From assembly GCA_964555565.1 (NCBI GenBank), contig CAZKTF010000192.1, forward strand, positions 1 through 7,099: 7,099 bases of DNA, read 5' to 3'. This DNA comes from CAZKTF01 sp964555565 (GTDB lineage Bacteria; Planctomycetota; JAJSAM01; JAKLKS01). A model generated the notes under the pieces. The model had not been told where the DNA came from and did no database searches. It saw only the letters and a program-made list of their open reading frames with translations. This document shows, piece after piece, positions 1 through 6,599 of the stretch. How positions within the stretch are numbered: position 1 is the first letter of the stretch; the number at the start of each line of letters is the position of its first letter. A program made the translations under genes and the position numbers.

Positions 1-60
1 CTCCGACGTCCCTCCCTATGAGACTCCACCCCCTATGTCAGGAGGTCTGGAGTCCGCATA
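1..60. other. Unassigned flank left of the truncated repeat copy
   Basis: No convincing gene is seen in this short stretch. It contains a 7-bp inverted repeat, GACTCCA at 22-28 and TGGAGTC at 48-54, with a 19-base loop. The complete repeat copy at 1586-1894 has a terminal inverted repeat and about 30 further bases at the corresponding place, and these are not recognisable here. This is therefore either unrelated sequence or a badly decayed or deleted end of the element. Confidence 0.4.
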
Positions 61-302
61 CTCACAGCGCCGCGTTGGCCGGGGCGTAGCGGTATCGGAT
101 TGGGTGGTGTGATCTTGGATCGTCGGCTCGCAGCGGCAGGCTTCACCGCGTGTCACTGAGGAGCCGCGGAGCGCGGAGTGTGGCGAGGGTGGGTCGAGCT
201 TCCGGTATCGGAACGCAGTTGTGCTAATGGATCGGAGCCTCCTCCCCAGGGACGGAGGCTCCAGCGTGTTAGCAGAACTCCCGGCGCGAGAATCGAGGCT
301 AG
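61..302 (+). repeat. MITE-like element, left copy, truncated at its left end
   Basis: This 242-bp stretch matches, in inverted orientation, 1828-1586 of the complete copy, with about 20 differences by eye (over 90% identity). Its right end (267-302) is base-for-base identical to the inner terminal repeat of the other copy and finishes in CTAG at 299-302. The left terminal repeat and next roughly 30 bp of the full element are missing, so the copy looks truncated. It holds a strong internal palindrome (222-274). No coding capacity is convincing; frames open across it are products of high GC. It carries no transposase, so it would have to be mobilised in trans. Calling it a MITE is inference from the terminal repeats, short length and multiple copies. 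Confidence 0.8.
222..274. repeat. Internal palindrome of the left MITE copy
   Basis: A perfect 9-bp stem, GGAGCCTCC (234-242) with GGAGGCTCC (254-262), encloses an 11-base loop. It is extended outside a symmetric 6-base internal bulge by TGCTAA (222-227) with TTAGCA (269-274). The same structure is kept in the other copy at 1614-1666, where only one loop base differs. It could form a hairpin in RNA or a cruciform in DNA. No T-run follows, so it is not a typical intrinsic terminator. Confidence 0.75.
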
Positions 303-483
303 GCCGCGGGGGACCGTGTTCCCCGCCGTCCCCTGCCTCGAGGCCCGCCAGGGGCGCGGGAGAGGCAGGGGGGGCGAACCCGGCGAGGGACCCTATCACC
401 GCGAATGACAGGGGGGCGGCGCCGCTTGTAGAGGCGGAGGGGGGCGGGAGGAGGATCGGGATGCGAGGCTAAGGGTCAGGCCC
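303..483. other. Non-coding stretch between left MITE copy and the unknown gene
   Basis: No supportable gene is seen. The sequence is rich in G-runs on the plus strand and lies downstream of the stop codon of the minus-strand gene at 484-1362. A possible hairpin (306-314 with 318-326, loop CGT) has a G-T pair on the plus strand, which becomes a C-A mismatch in minus-strand RNA. It is therefore not a good terminator for that gene. Confidence 0.4.
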
Positions 484-1362
484 CTAGGGGCAGGCGATGG
501 GACCGAAGTCAGCAGGAGGTAGTCCACAGGCCACGAGGGCCGAGTCGAGCCCCTTGTCTAGAGCAAGGAGGCGGGAGCCCGTGCCCTGCAGCCCGACGAT
601 CTCTCCGGCAACCGCGAGGTTGAGGAAGCCCGCGCGAATGGAATCGGCAACCCCAGCCACAGCGAACTCCCCATAGCACGGACTGGACGCGAAGAGGCGT
701 CCGGCCCCAGGCTTGTCAACAACGTAGTCATCAAACCCAAAGAGCCTGCCATGCACGACCCCGCCCATGACCTCTGCGGAGAAGGCGTATTGCTTCCCGT
801 CCTCCTCACTGATTGAACGAGCGACCTTCCCAAACCCGATCTGACCGAACTCCATTGCAAGGGCAACGGGGTCAAGGCCCCTCTCGGCGATCTGGAGGCA
901 GAATTGGTCGCGCCTCTCCAGGAGCCTCGCCAGGTTTCCGTCGAGGTTGCCCCTGTGAGGATCCGCGCCTGGAAGGGCATGGAACTTCTCGAGTGCGGAC
1001 ACCTTCAAGTCCAGGGAGCTCATGAACAAGCCAATCGAGGCTTCGACGGGCTTCTTCAGGATCTGGTAGAGACGCAGGGAGATGTCCTGATTGGTGCGGT
1101 CGAGGCCGACCGCACCGTGCTCATACCCCATGAGCCGAAGCTCTACTGCCACAAGAGCCGAGCGAAACGACGTGGTTGCTAAGACCGCCGCAACGAAGTC
1201 CTGCGGCCTGTCTCCATCGATCGCGGTGGGCCGGCAGACAATCTCCCCCCAAAGCGCGTGAAGGGCCGGGAGGTGGGAGAGGACCGGGCCCCACTCCCTC
1301 GCCCTCTCCTCTGCCTCCCGGGAGGCCAACGTCCGCCACATGGCGAAAGTCCATTCACTCAC
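484..1362 (-). CDS. Hypothetical protein, possible DUF5677-like
   Basis: Encodes 292 residues with a balanced composition, unlike the Arg/Pro/Gly-rich frames that arise by chance in this DNA, so it is very likely a real gene. The start is GTG at 1362-1360, chosen because GGGAGG (1373-1368) lies 5 bases upstream; the in-frame ATG seven codons later (1341-1339) has no such site. The stop is TAG at 486-484. The protein appears mostly helical and soluble, with no signal peptide or membrane segment. Residues about 53-130 form long amphipathic helices, and a V-V-H-G-R-L-F-G-F segment lies at 202-210. Its general shape recalls the DUF5677 group of helical proteins, sometimes found near defence genes, but this is from memory and weak. 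Base composition is visibly less GC-rich than purH, prfB or ispH, which suggests acquisition from elsewhere. It sits alone between two inverted MITE-like copies. No function can be assigned. Confidence 0.8.
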   Translation of the reverse strand: MSEWTFAMWRTLASREAEERAREWGPVLSHLPALHALWGEIVCRPTAIDGDRPQDFVAAVLATTSFRSALVAVELRLMGYEHGAVGLDRTNQDISLRLYQILKKPVEASIGLFMSSLDLKVSALEKFHALPGADPHRGNLDGNLARLLERRDQFCLQIAERGLDPVALAMEFGQIGFGKVARSISEEDGKQYAFSAEVMGGVVHGRLFGFDDYVVDKPGAGRLFASSPCYGEFAVAGVADSIRAGFLNLAVAGEIVGLQGTGSRLLALDKGLDSALVACGLPPADFGPIACP

Positions 1363-1367
1363 AGTCG

Positions 1368-1373
1368 CCTCCC
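1368..1373 (-). promoter_or_regulatory. Ribosome binding site that selects the GTG start
   Basis: GGGAGG read on the minus strand, 5 bases upstream of the GTG at 1362-1360. It supports that start over the internal ATG at 1341-1339, which lacks a purine-rich site. Confidence 0.65.
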
Positions 1374-1585
1374 ATCAGCGCTCGGGGCGGCGCACTCGCC
1401 ACCGCAGGGCGCCAGTCCGAGCTTGCCACCTGGGCAGTCTCCCAACCGACTGGCTCGTCCTGTCAATGACAGCAGCGGGGCGGTCGAACGCCCCCCCCGG
1501 AAGTGGATCGTACCCCCAAGATCCGGCGGCCTCAATGGGGTCCGTTTCGCAGATCACAAGGGGCCACCCCCCGGGCCCGCGAGGT
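1374..1585. other. Non-coding stretch upstream of the unknown gene
   Basis: This lies between the ribosome binding site of the minus-strand gene and the complete MITE copy, so any promoter of that gene should be here or within the element. No clear -35/-10 pair is seen. A 6-bp hairpin, GGGGCG (1477-1482) with CGCCCC (1489-1494) and loop GTCGAA, lies about 115 bases upstream of the start. Its role is unknown. Confidence 0.4.
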
Positions 1586-1621
1586 CTAGCCTCGATTCTC
1601 GCGCCGGGAGTTCTGCTAACA
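1586..1621. repeat. Inner terminal inverted repeat of the complete MITE copy
   Basis: This 36-bp terminal repeat begins CTAGCC and ends GCTAACA. It pairs with 1859-1894, with mismatches at repeat positions 19, 21, 23, 24, 28 and 29. It is identical, as reverse complement, to 267-302 of the left copy. Confidence 0.85.
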
Positions 1622-1666
1622 CGCTGGAGCCTCCGTCCTTGGGGAGGAGGCTCCGATCCATTAGCA
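1614..1666. repeat. Internal palindrome of the complete MITE copy
   Basis: GGAGCCTCC (1626-1634) pairs perfectly with GGAGGCTCC (1646-1654), and TGCTAA (1614-1619) with TTAGCA (1661-1666). It corresponds to the structure at 222-274. Both stem arms are unchanged between the two copies although other parts of the element have diverged. Confidence 0.75.
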
Positions 1667-1858
1667 CGACTGCGTTCCGATAGCGGAAGCTCGACCGTAC
1701 CCTCGCCACACATCGCGCTCCGAGGCTCCTCAGTGAGGCGCGCGGGAAACCCGCCGCTGCGAGCCGATCATCCAAGATCACACCACCCAATCCGATACCG
1801 CTACGCCCCGGCAACGCGGCACTGTGAGGCTGCGAAAGCGAAGCGACGAAGGCGGATC

Positions 1859-1894
1859 TGTTAGCGCAACATCTGCCGCGAGAATCGAGGCTAG
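1859..1894. repeat. Outer terminal inverted repeat of the complete MITE copy
   Basis: This 36-bp repeat ends in CTAG at 1891-1894 and pairs with 1586-1621. Its last bases double as the TAG stop codon (1893-1891, minus strand) of the upstream gene. The corresponding repeat is missing from the left copy. Confidence 0.85.
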
Positions 1895-2766
1895 GGGCGG
1901 AAGACGACCACCCGCCGGCTGGTCGCGTCCCAGGAAGCGCCGACGGCGGCGGCGAGGAGGTCGAGGAGGTCCCCGAGCGTGCGGGGGCGCGCGGGGACGT
2001 CGAGGACCGGGTTCGCGCGCCAGAGGTCCCCGTCGAGGAACACGGGGATCCCGAGCCGGCGGGAGAGCGTGGCGCCCGCGTCGCGGAGCGGGACCTTGTC
2101 GAACCCCAGGTCCACCTCGTCGGCGCGGACCTCGTCGTAGGTCGGGTCCCGCGGGCGGACGCCGGCCCGGCGCTCCTTCCCCTCGAGGAGGGCCCAGCGG
2201 ACCCGCCCGGCCCGGACCTCCCGGGTGTCGGGGGCGCGGCCCCGCTGGTGGAACACGAGCGCGTCCTCGGTGAGGACGACCTCCAGGTTGTGGGCCAGCG
2301 CCAGGGCCTCGACGAGCCCCCGCGCGGTGGCGTCCACCGCCTTGAGGTGGACGTCCGTCTCCTTCGCCCAGGCCTCCAGCTCGGGCCCCGCGCGCGCCGG
2401 GAACCCCGCGGCGCGGGAAAGGACCCCCAGCACCTCCTCGAAGGTGGCCGAGGTCTCCTCCATCCGGACCTGCTTCTCGCGGAACTTCCGGTCCACCCCG
2501 TCCCACCAGGCCGGCGGGTCGAAGGGGTAGGCGTCGGGGGGGAGTCCCGGCGGCGTCCCCGGCGGGGCCGGCGTCTCCCCCTCCCCGGGCGCGGGGGCCG
2601 TGGGCGGGGCGTGCTTCCGCCCGGGGCGCGCCGGGGGAGGCGGGGGCGCCGGGGGAGCCGGCTGCTGGACCGGGCCGCCGAGGAGGAAGAGCGCCGCCAT
2701 GGCCAGGACCGCGACCGCGGCACCGACGACGAACAGGAGGACGGAGCGGGGCACGGAGGAAGCCAT
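1891..2766 (-). CDS. Membrane-anchored protein with two STN-like repeats
   Basis: Encodes 291 residues. The N-terminus has one hydrophobic segment (about 8-30), probably an uncleaved anchor or signal sequence, followed by a Pro/Ala/Gly-rich linker (31-80) that should place the rest outside the membrane. Two related alpha/beta modules follow, at about 98-175 and 216-291. Each has a short strand, a helix of the ATFEEVLGVLSRAAG or PLRDAGATLSRRLGI type, a second strand, then a TARGLVEALA- or TLGDLLDLLA-type helix and a final strand ending in a VVLTEDALVF or RRVVVFRP pattern. This is the fold pattern of the short N-terminal domain of secretins and TonB receptors (STN). No secretin pore or TonB-dependent barrel follows, so the protein is a stand-alone anchored module of unknown partner. 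The start (ATG 2766-2764) is 14 bases after the purH stop, with AGGGA nearby, so it is probably the last gene of the operon. Its TAG stop is also the tip of the MITE-like element. Confidence 0.82.
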   Translation of the reverse strand: MASSVPRSVLLFVVGAAVAVLAMAALFLLGGPVQQPAPPAPPPPPARPGRKHAPPTAPAPGEGETPAPPGTPPGLPPDAYPFDPPAWWDGVDRKFREKQVRMEETSATFEEVLGVLSRAAGFPARAGPELEAWAKETDVHLKAVDATARGLVEALALAHNLEVVLTEDALVFHQRGRAPDTREVRAGRVRWALLEGKERRAGVRPRDPTYDEVRADEVDLGFDKVPLRDAGATLSRRLGIPVFLDGDLWRANPVLDVPARPRTLGDLLDLLAAAVGASWDATSRRVVVFRP

Positions 2767-2780
2767 CGGTCCCTGGGTCC

Positions 2781-4355
2781 CTAGTGCCGGAAGTGCCGCA
2801 TCCCGGTGAACAGCATCGCCACGTCGAGCGCGTTGCAGGCGTCGATGACCGCGTGGTCGTTGCGCGAACCGCCGGGCTGGATCACGGCCGTGACCCCGGC
2901 CTTGCCGGCCACCTCGACCCCGTCCGGGAAGGGGAAGAAGGCGTCCGAGGCGAGGACCGCGCCGCGGGCGCGCTCCCCGGCCTTCTTCAGGGCGAGCTCC
3001 GAGGAGTCCACGCGGCTCATCTGCCCCGCGCCGACCCCGACGACCGCGCGGCCCTTCGCGAGGACGATGGCGTTGGACTTCACGTGCTTGCAGACGGGCC
3101 AGGCGAACAGGAGGTCGCGGGTCTCCTCCTCCGTCGGGGCGCGCTTCGTCACGCACTTCGGGCCCGGTCCCGTGGGGAGCAGCATCCGGTCGCGGTCCTG
3201 GAGGAGCAGCCCGCCGGAGATCCGCTTGAGGTCCCGCGCGGACTTCTCCCGCGGCGCCGAGGCCGGGTCGGCGACCTTGAGGATGCGGATGTTCTTCCCC
3301 CAGGGCTGGCGCTGGGTGAGCGTCTCGATGGCCCCGCCCGCGTAGCCCGGCGCCACGATCCCCTCCACGAAGGTCTCCGGGCGCGCGATGGCGGCGGCGG
3401 TGGCGGCGTCCACGACCCGGTTCGAGGCCAGGATGCAGCCGAAGGCGCTCACCCGGTCCCCGTCGTAGGCCCGGCGGAAGGCGTCCTCCAGGGAGTCCGC
3501 CTCGGCGCACCCGCAGGGGTTGTTGTGCTTGATGACGGCCGCGGCCGGCCCCGCGAACTCGCGCACCAGCTCGAGCCCGCCGTCCAGGTCGAGGAGGTTG
3601 TTGTAGGAGAGCTCCTTCCCCCACAGGACCTCCGCCGAGGACACCGAGGGCTCCGTGGCCCCTGCCTCGCGGTACAGGGCCGCCCGCTGGTGCGGGTTCT
3701 CCCCGTAGCGGAGGTCCACCACCTTCTCGAAGAGCGGCGTGTACATGATCGGGAAGGAGCCCTCCCCCTTCGCGGCGAGCCAGGAGCCGATGGCGGCGTC
3801 GTAGCGCGCGGTCGTCCGGAAGGCCTCGCGCGCGAGGTCGAACCGGAGGGACTCCGGGACCTCGCACCCGCCCGCCCGCATGGCGGCGAGCACCTCCTCG
3901 TAGCGGTCCGGGTTGCAGACCACCGCCACGGAGGCCTGGTTCTTCGCGGCGCTGCGGATCATCGAGGGGCCCCCGATGTCGATCTGCTCGATGGCCTCCT
4001 CCCGCGTGACCCCCTCCTTCGCGACGGTGGACTCGAAGGGGTAGAGGTTCACCACGACCAGGTCGATGGGGAGGATCCCGTGCTTCTCCAGCGCCGCCAT
4101 GTGCTCCGGGAGGTCGCGGCGGGCCAGCAGCCCCCCGTGGACCGCCGGATGGAGGGTCTTCACGCGGCCGTCCAGCATCTCGGGGAAGCCGGTGACCTCG
4201 GCGACCTCCTTCACGGGGACGCTGGCCTTGCGCAGGAGGTCCGCGGTCCCCCCCGTGGAGAGGATCTCGACGCCCATCTCGGCCAGCCCACGGGCGAACT
4301 CGACCACCCCGCGCTTGTCCGAGACGCTGAGGAGCGCCCGACGCACCTTGGCCAT
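2781..4355 (-). CDS. purH: Bifunctional AICAR transformylase / IMP cyclohydrolase
   Basis: Catalyses the last two steps of de novo purine synthesis in the cytoplasm: formylation of AICAR by 10-formyltetrahydrofolate, then ring closure of FAICAR to IMP. The 524 residues are close to the usual bacterial length of about 510-530. The N-terminal cyclohydrolase domain (about 1-195, MGS-like fold) shows STGGT (33-37), the GFPEMLDGRVKTLHP segment (56-70) and the DIGGPSMIRSAAKN segment (126-139). The C-terminal transformylase domain has RYGENPHQ (216-223), KHNNPCG (276-282) with the catalytic Lys-His pair, the S-A-F-G segment near 303-306, and the closing FTGMRHFRH-type tail. No active-site loss is seen. 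The ATG at 4355-4353 is supported by GGGAGG at 4366-4361, five bases upstream. It lies 60 bases after prfB and 14 before the STN-like gene, all on one strand. No purine riboswitch or PurR-like site is seen in the short upstream gap. The family assignment is secure. Confidence 0.97.
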   Translation of the reverse strand: MAKVRRALLSVSDKRGVVEFARGLAEMGVEILSTGGTADLLRKASVPVKEVAEVTGFPEMLDGRVKTLHPAVHGGLLARRDLPEHMAALEKHGILPIDLVVVNLYPFESTVAKEGVTREEAIEQIDIGGPSMIRSAAKNQASVAVVCNPDRYEEVLAAMRAGGCEVPESLRFDLAREAFRTTARYDAAIGSWLAAKGEGSFPIMYTPLFEKVVDLRYGENPHQRAALYREAGATEPSVSSAEVLWGKELSYNNLLDLDGGLELVREFAGPAAAVIKHNNPCGCAEADSLEDAFRRAYDGDRVSAFGCILASNRVVDAATAAAIARPETFVEGIVAPGYAGGAIETLTQRQPWGKNIRILKVADPASAPREKSARDLKRISGGLLLQDRDRMLLPTGPGPKCVTKRAPTEEETRDLLFAWPVCKHVKSNAIVLAKGRAVVGVGAGQMSRVDSSELALKKAGERARGAVLASDAFFPFPDGVEVAGKAGVTAVIQPGGSRNDHAVIDACNALDVAMLFTGMRHFRH

Positions 4356-4415
4356 GCGTGCCTCCCGTCCGCCGGCGGGCGCGGGCCCCGGAGGGACCCG
4401 CCCCGCTCCCGCCCC

Positions 4416-5538
4416 CTAGCCCTTCACCGCCGGGGGCTTCTTCCGGGCCATCCGCCGCCGCAGCTCCGCCTCCAGGAACGCGTCCAGGTCGCCGTCCAGG
4501 ACCCGGTCCGTGTCGGACGTCTGCACGCCCGTCCGCTCGTCCTTCACCATCCGGTACGGGTGCAGGACGTAGGAGCGGATGTGGTACCCGAAACCGATCT
4601 CGCCCTTGGCGCCGTAGGCCTTACGGAGCTCCTCCTCCTTCTCCATCTCGCGAAGGCGATAGAGGCGCTGGAGGAGCATCTGCATGGCCACGGCGCGGTT
4701 CTTGTGCTGGCTCCGCTCGTTCTGGCACTGGGCCACGACCCCCGTGGGGACGTGCGTGATCCGGACCGCCGAGTCGGTCTTGTTCACGTGCTGGCCCCCG
4801 GCCCCGCCCGAGCGGAAGGTATCGACCCTCAGGTCCGCGTCGTTGATCTCGATCTCCTGCTCCTCGATCTCGGGCACGACGTCCACGGCCGCGAAGGCCG
4901 TGTGCCGCCGGTGGGCCGCGTCGAAGGGGGACTGGCGCACGAGGCGGTGGGTCCCGATCTCCGCCTTGAGGTAGCCGTAGGCCCACTCCCCCACGACCTT
5001 GACCGTCGCGCGGCGCACGCCGGCCTCCTCGCCCGGGACCGAGTCCAGGGACTCGCACCGGTAGCCCATGCGGTCCGCCCAGCGCCCGTACATCCGGAGG
5101 AGCATCGCGGCCCAGTCGCAGGCGTCGGTCCCCCCGGTCCCGGCGTGCACGGAGAGCCAGGCGTCCGAGATGTCGTGGGGGTCCGCCATCATGGACCGGA
5201 ACTCGAGGCGGGCGACCCGGCCCTCGATCTCCCCGAGGCGCCCGCCGGCGGCCTCCACCTCGGCGCGGTCCTCCAGGTGCTCCGCCACCTCGAGGAGGCC
5301 CGCGAGGTCCTTCAGCTCCGCGTCCAGGCGCGCGGCCTCGCCCACGCGGGCCCGCAGGGCCCGCAGGGACTGGACGTGGTGGCGGGCATCGGCCGCCCGC
5401 TCCCAGAAGCCGGGCGCGGCCATGGCCTCCTCGATCCGCGCGATCTCGGCGAGCCCCCCGGGGACGTCAAAGACCGTCCCGGAGATGCGACATCCGGGAC
5501 AGGACCTCCTCGAGCCTGCGGCGGACCTCGCTCCCCAT
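4416..5538 (-). CDS. prfB: Peptide chain release factor 2, made by +1 programmed frameshift
   Basis: RF2 recognises UAA and UGA stop codons on the ribosome and triggers peptide release. Translation starts at ATG 5538-5536, reads 23 codons to CTT (5472-5470), meets in-frame TGA (5469-5467), and must slip +1 to continue at GAC (5468-5466). The joined product is 373 residues, against 365 in E. coli. In joined numbering, the anticodon-like SPF motif is at about 203-205 and the catalytic GGQ at about 247-249, within GGAGGQHVNKTDSAVRITH. The N-terminal helical domain and the C-terminal R-S-Y-V segment are also present. The stop is TAG, which RF1 reads. The ATG overlaps the ispH stop by one base (TAATG), with GGGGAG about 9 bases upstream, suggesting translational coupling. 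The part after the shift could be read from an internal ATG at 5423, but this would drop the conserved N-terminus. The CTTTGAC site makes programmed recoding much likelier than a pseudogene or sequencing error. Confidence 0.96.
5466..5481 (-). promoter_or_regulatory. RF2 +1 programmed frameshift site (CTTTGAC)
   Basis: The minus strand reads CGGGACGGTCTTTGAC. The slippery CTT (5472-5470) is followed by TGA (5469-5467) and C (5466), exactly the bacterial RF2 recoding heptamer. When RF2 is scarce, termination at UGA is slow and the ribosome slips +1 to GAC, giving autoregulation. In E. coli a strong Shine-Dalgarno-like AGGGGG sits 3 bases before CUU; here the equivalent hexamer is CGGGAC, a weaker match. 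Confidence 0.93.
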
Positions 5539-6524
5539 TAGACCGTGCTCCCCGGCACGCGCGACTCGGTCACGACCAGCTCGGCCCCGCAGGCCTCGAC
5601 GATGCGGTCCACCACGGCCCTCGTCACCCAGGACGGCGTCGAGGCCCCGGCGGTCACGCCGATGACCACCTCGCGATCCACGATCTCGGGGGAGTCGGTC
5701 GCGGCCTGGAGCGCGGGCGGGTCCCCGGCGTGCTCCTCCAGGTAGGCGGCCTGGCGGCAGAGCCGGGCCTGCTCGAGGATCGTCTCCACCGGGAGGTCCT
5801 CGGCGCTCTCCACGTGGAAGGTCTGCTTCCCGCTCTCCCGGCCGATCTCGGCCAGGCGCCGGGAGATGTTGCTGTGGTAGGGGCCCACGATGACCAGCGC
5901 GTCCGCGTGCTGGGCCAGGCGGCGCGTCTCCGCCTGCCGTTCGTCCGTGGCCCCGCACATGGTCTCGCGCAGGACCTCGATCTGCGGGAAGCGCTCCCGC
6001 AGCGTCTCCGCGATGTCCTCGAAGACCGCCGAGAGGAAGGTGGACTGCCCGACCAGCGCGACGGGGTCCTGGGCGGGCACCGTCTGGGCCTCGTCCGTGG
6101 AGGAGACGATCCAGACCCGGGTCTTCGCCTGCTCCTTGAGGACCGCGGTCTCCCCGTGCTGCGGGTTCGCGGCCAGGACCACGTTCACGCCGCGGTCGGA
6201 GAGGCGGCGGATCGCCTCGCGGGTCCGGTCGATGTGCGGGCAGACGGTCTCGAGGAGCCGCGCCCCGCGGGCGCGCAGCGCCTCCTCGTCCTTGCGGAGC
6301 GCCCCGTGGGGACGCGGCGCGACCGCGGACCCCTTCTCGACCAGCTCCGGGCGGTCGAGCGCGCGGACGCCGCGGCCGGTGAGGTTCTCGAGGATCGCCC
6401 CGCTGTGGACCAGGGGCCCGAGGGTGGAGACCTTCGTGCCGTCCGTCGCGGCGCGGTCGATCAGGTCCAGGGCCCGCTTCACCCCGGCGCAGAATCCGGC
6501 CGTGCCGGCGAGCTTCACTCGCAT
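5538..6524 (-). CDS. ispH: 4-hydroxy-3-methylbut-2-enyl diphosphate reductase, divergent
   Basis: IspH (LytB) is the last enzyme of the MEP pathway, reducing HMBPP to IPP and DMAPP at a [4Fe-4S] cluster in the cytoplasm. The 328 residues carry the three cluster cysteines: C12 in GFCAGVKRA, C95 in TVCPH and C190 in MCGATDERQ. Likely substrate ligands are kept: H40, H73 (PHG), H123, E125, T162 and S295 in GVTAGASTP. Differences from the familiar enzyme are clear. The usual H-N after the first histidine is H-S (40-41), the HPE motif is HGE (123-125), and the SSN triad aligns as S-N-I (218-220) or, with a one-residue gap, H-S-N (217-219). About 35-40 extra residues lie between roughly 245 and 283, before the GVTAGAS motif. 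The start at ATG 6524-6522 has GGAGGG eight bases upstream. It overlaps prfB by one base and is probably first in the operon. IspH is the best call, though an altered paralogue cannot be excluded. Confidence 0.92.
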   Translation of the reverse strand: MRVKLAGTAGFCAGVKRALDLIDRAATDGTKVSTLGPLVHSGAILENLTGRGVRALDRPELVEKGSAVAPRPHGALRKDEEALRARGARLLETVCPHIDRTREAIRRLSDRGVNVVLAANPQHGETAVLKEQAKTRVWIVSSTDEAQTVPAQDPVALVGQSTFLSAVFEDIAETLRERFPQIEVLRETMCGATDERQAETRRLAQHADALVIVGPYHSNISRRLAEIGRESGKQTFHVESAEDLPVETILEQARLCRQAAYLEEHAGDPPALQAATDSPEIVDREVVIGVTAGASTPSWVTRAVVDRIVEACGAELVVTESRVPGSTV

Positions 6525-6599
6525 GCGGTTCGCCCTCCGCGGCCCATCCTAGCGGGGGCACCGGGGGCGGGGCCATGAATCGCGCCGTGCGAGCGGAGC

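Larger units (their letters stand above)
1586..1894 (-). repeat. Complete MITE-like element with 36-bp terminal inverted repeats
   Basis: This 309-bp element is bounded by terminal inverted repeats (1586-1621 and 1859-1894) that match at 30 of 36 positions; the outer 18 bases, CTAGCCTCGATTCTCGCG, are identical. Both tips end in CTAG. Because CTAG is itself a palindrome, it may belong to the repeat or be a 4-bp target duplication. YTAR target duplications are known for IS5-group elements, so an IS5-type transposase acting in trans is one possibility. The minus-strand reading aligns with the truncated copy at 61-302. There is no open frame for a transposase. The outer tip coincides with the stop codon of the STN-like gene. 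The element may also influence the 3' end of the operon transcript. Confidence 0.85.

Noticed and set aside
306..326. Hairpin as terminator of the unknown gene
   Set aside because: In minus-strand RNA the stem contains a C-A mismatch, it is about 160 bases past the stop, and no U-run follows.
16..399. Small minus-strand open frame across the left repeat copy
   Set aside because: It is mostly the repeat itself. Similar frames open in the other copy (for example 1258-1683), no ribosome binding site is evident, and the composition is that of chance frames.
61..1894. CRISPR array or long-terminal-repeat-like structure
   Set aside because: There are only two large copies, in inverted orientation and far apart, with no short regular repeats or spacers.
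2767..3867. Upstream extension of the STN-like gene into a 658-codon frame
   Set aside because: The added part overlaps purH in another frame and is Arg/Gly/Pro-rich. The hydrophobic anchor starting at ATG 2766 is a natural N-terminus with a site before it.
5424..5538. prfB as a frameshifted pseudogene or sequencing error
   Set aside because: The frame change falls exactly at CTTTGAC, the conserved RF2 recoding site, and the joined protein has the expected length and motifs.
6546..6551. TAGGAT as a possible -10 box for ispH (minus strand)
   Set aside because: It is only 22 bases from the start codon and has no matching -35 at proper spacing; one such hexamer is expected by chance.
2784..6578. 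Very long open frame on the plus strand (about 1260 codons)
   Set aside because: It is antisense to purH, prfB and ispH, all of which have clear family motifs. Its translation is a repetitive Arg/Gly/Pro/Leu/Val/His-rich string without domains, as expected in GC-rich DNA.
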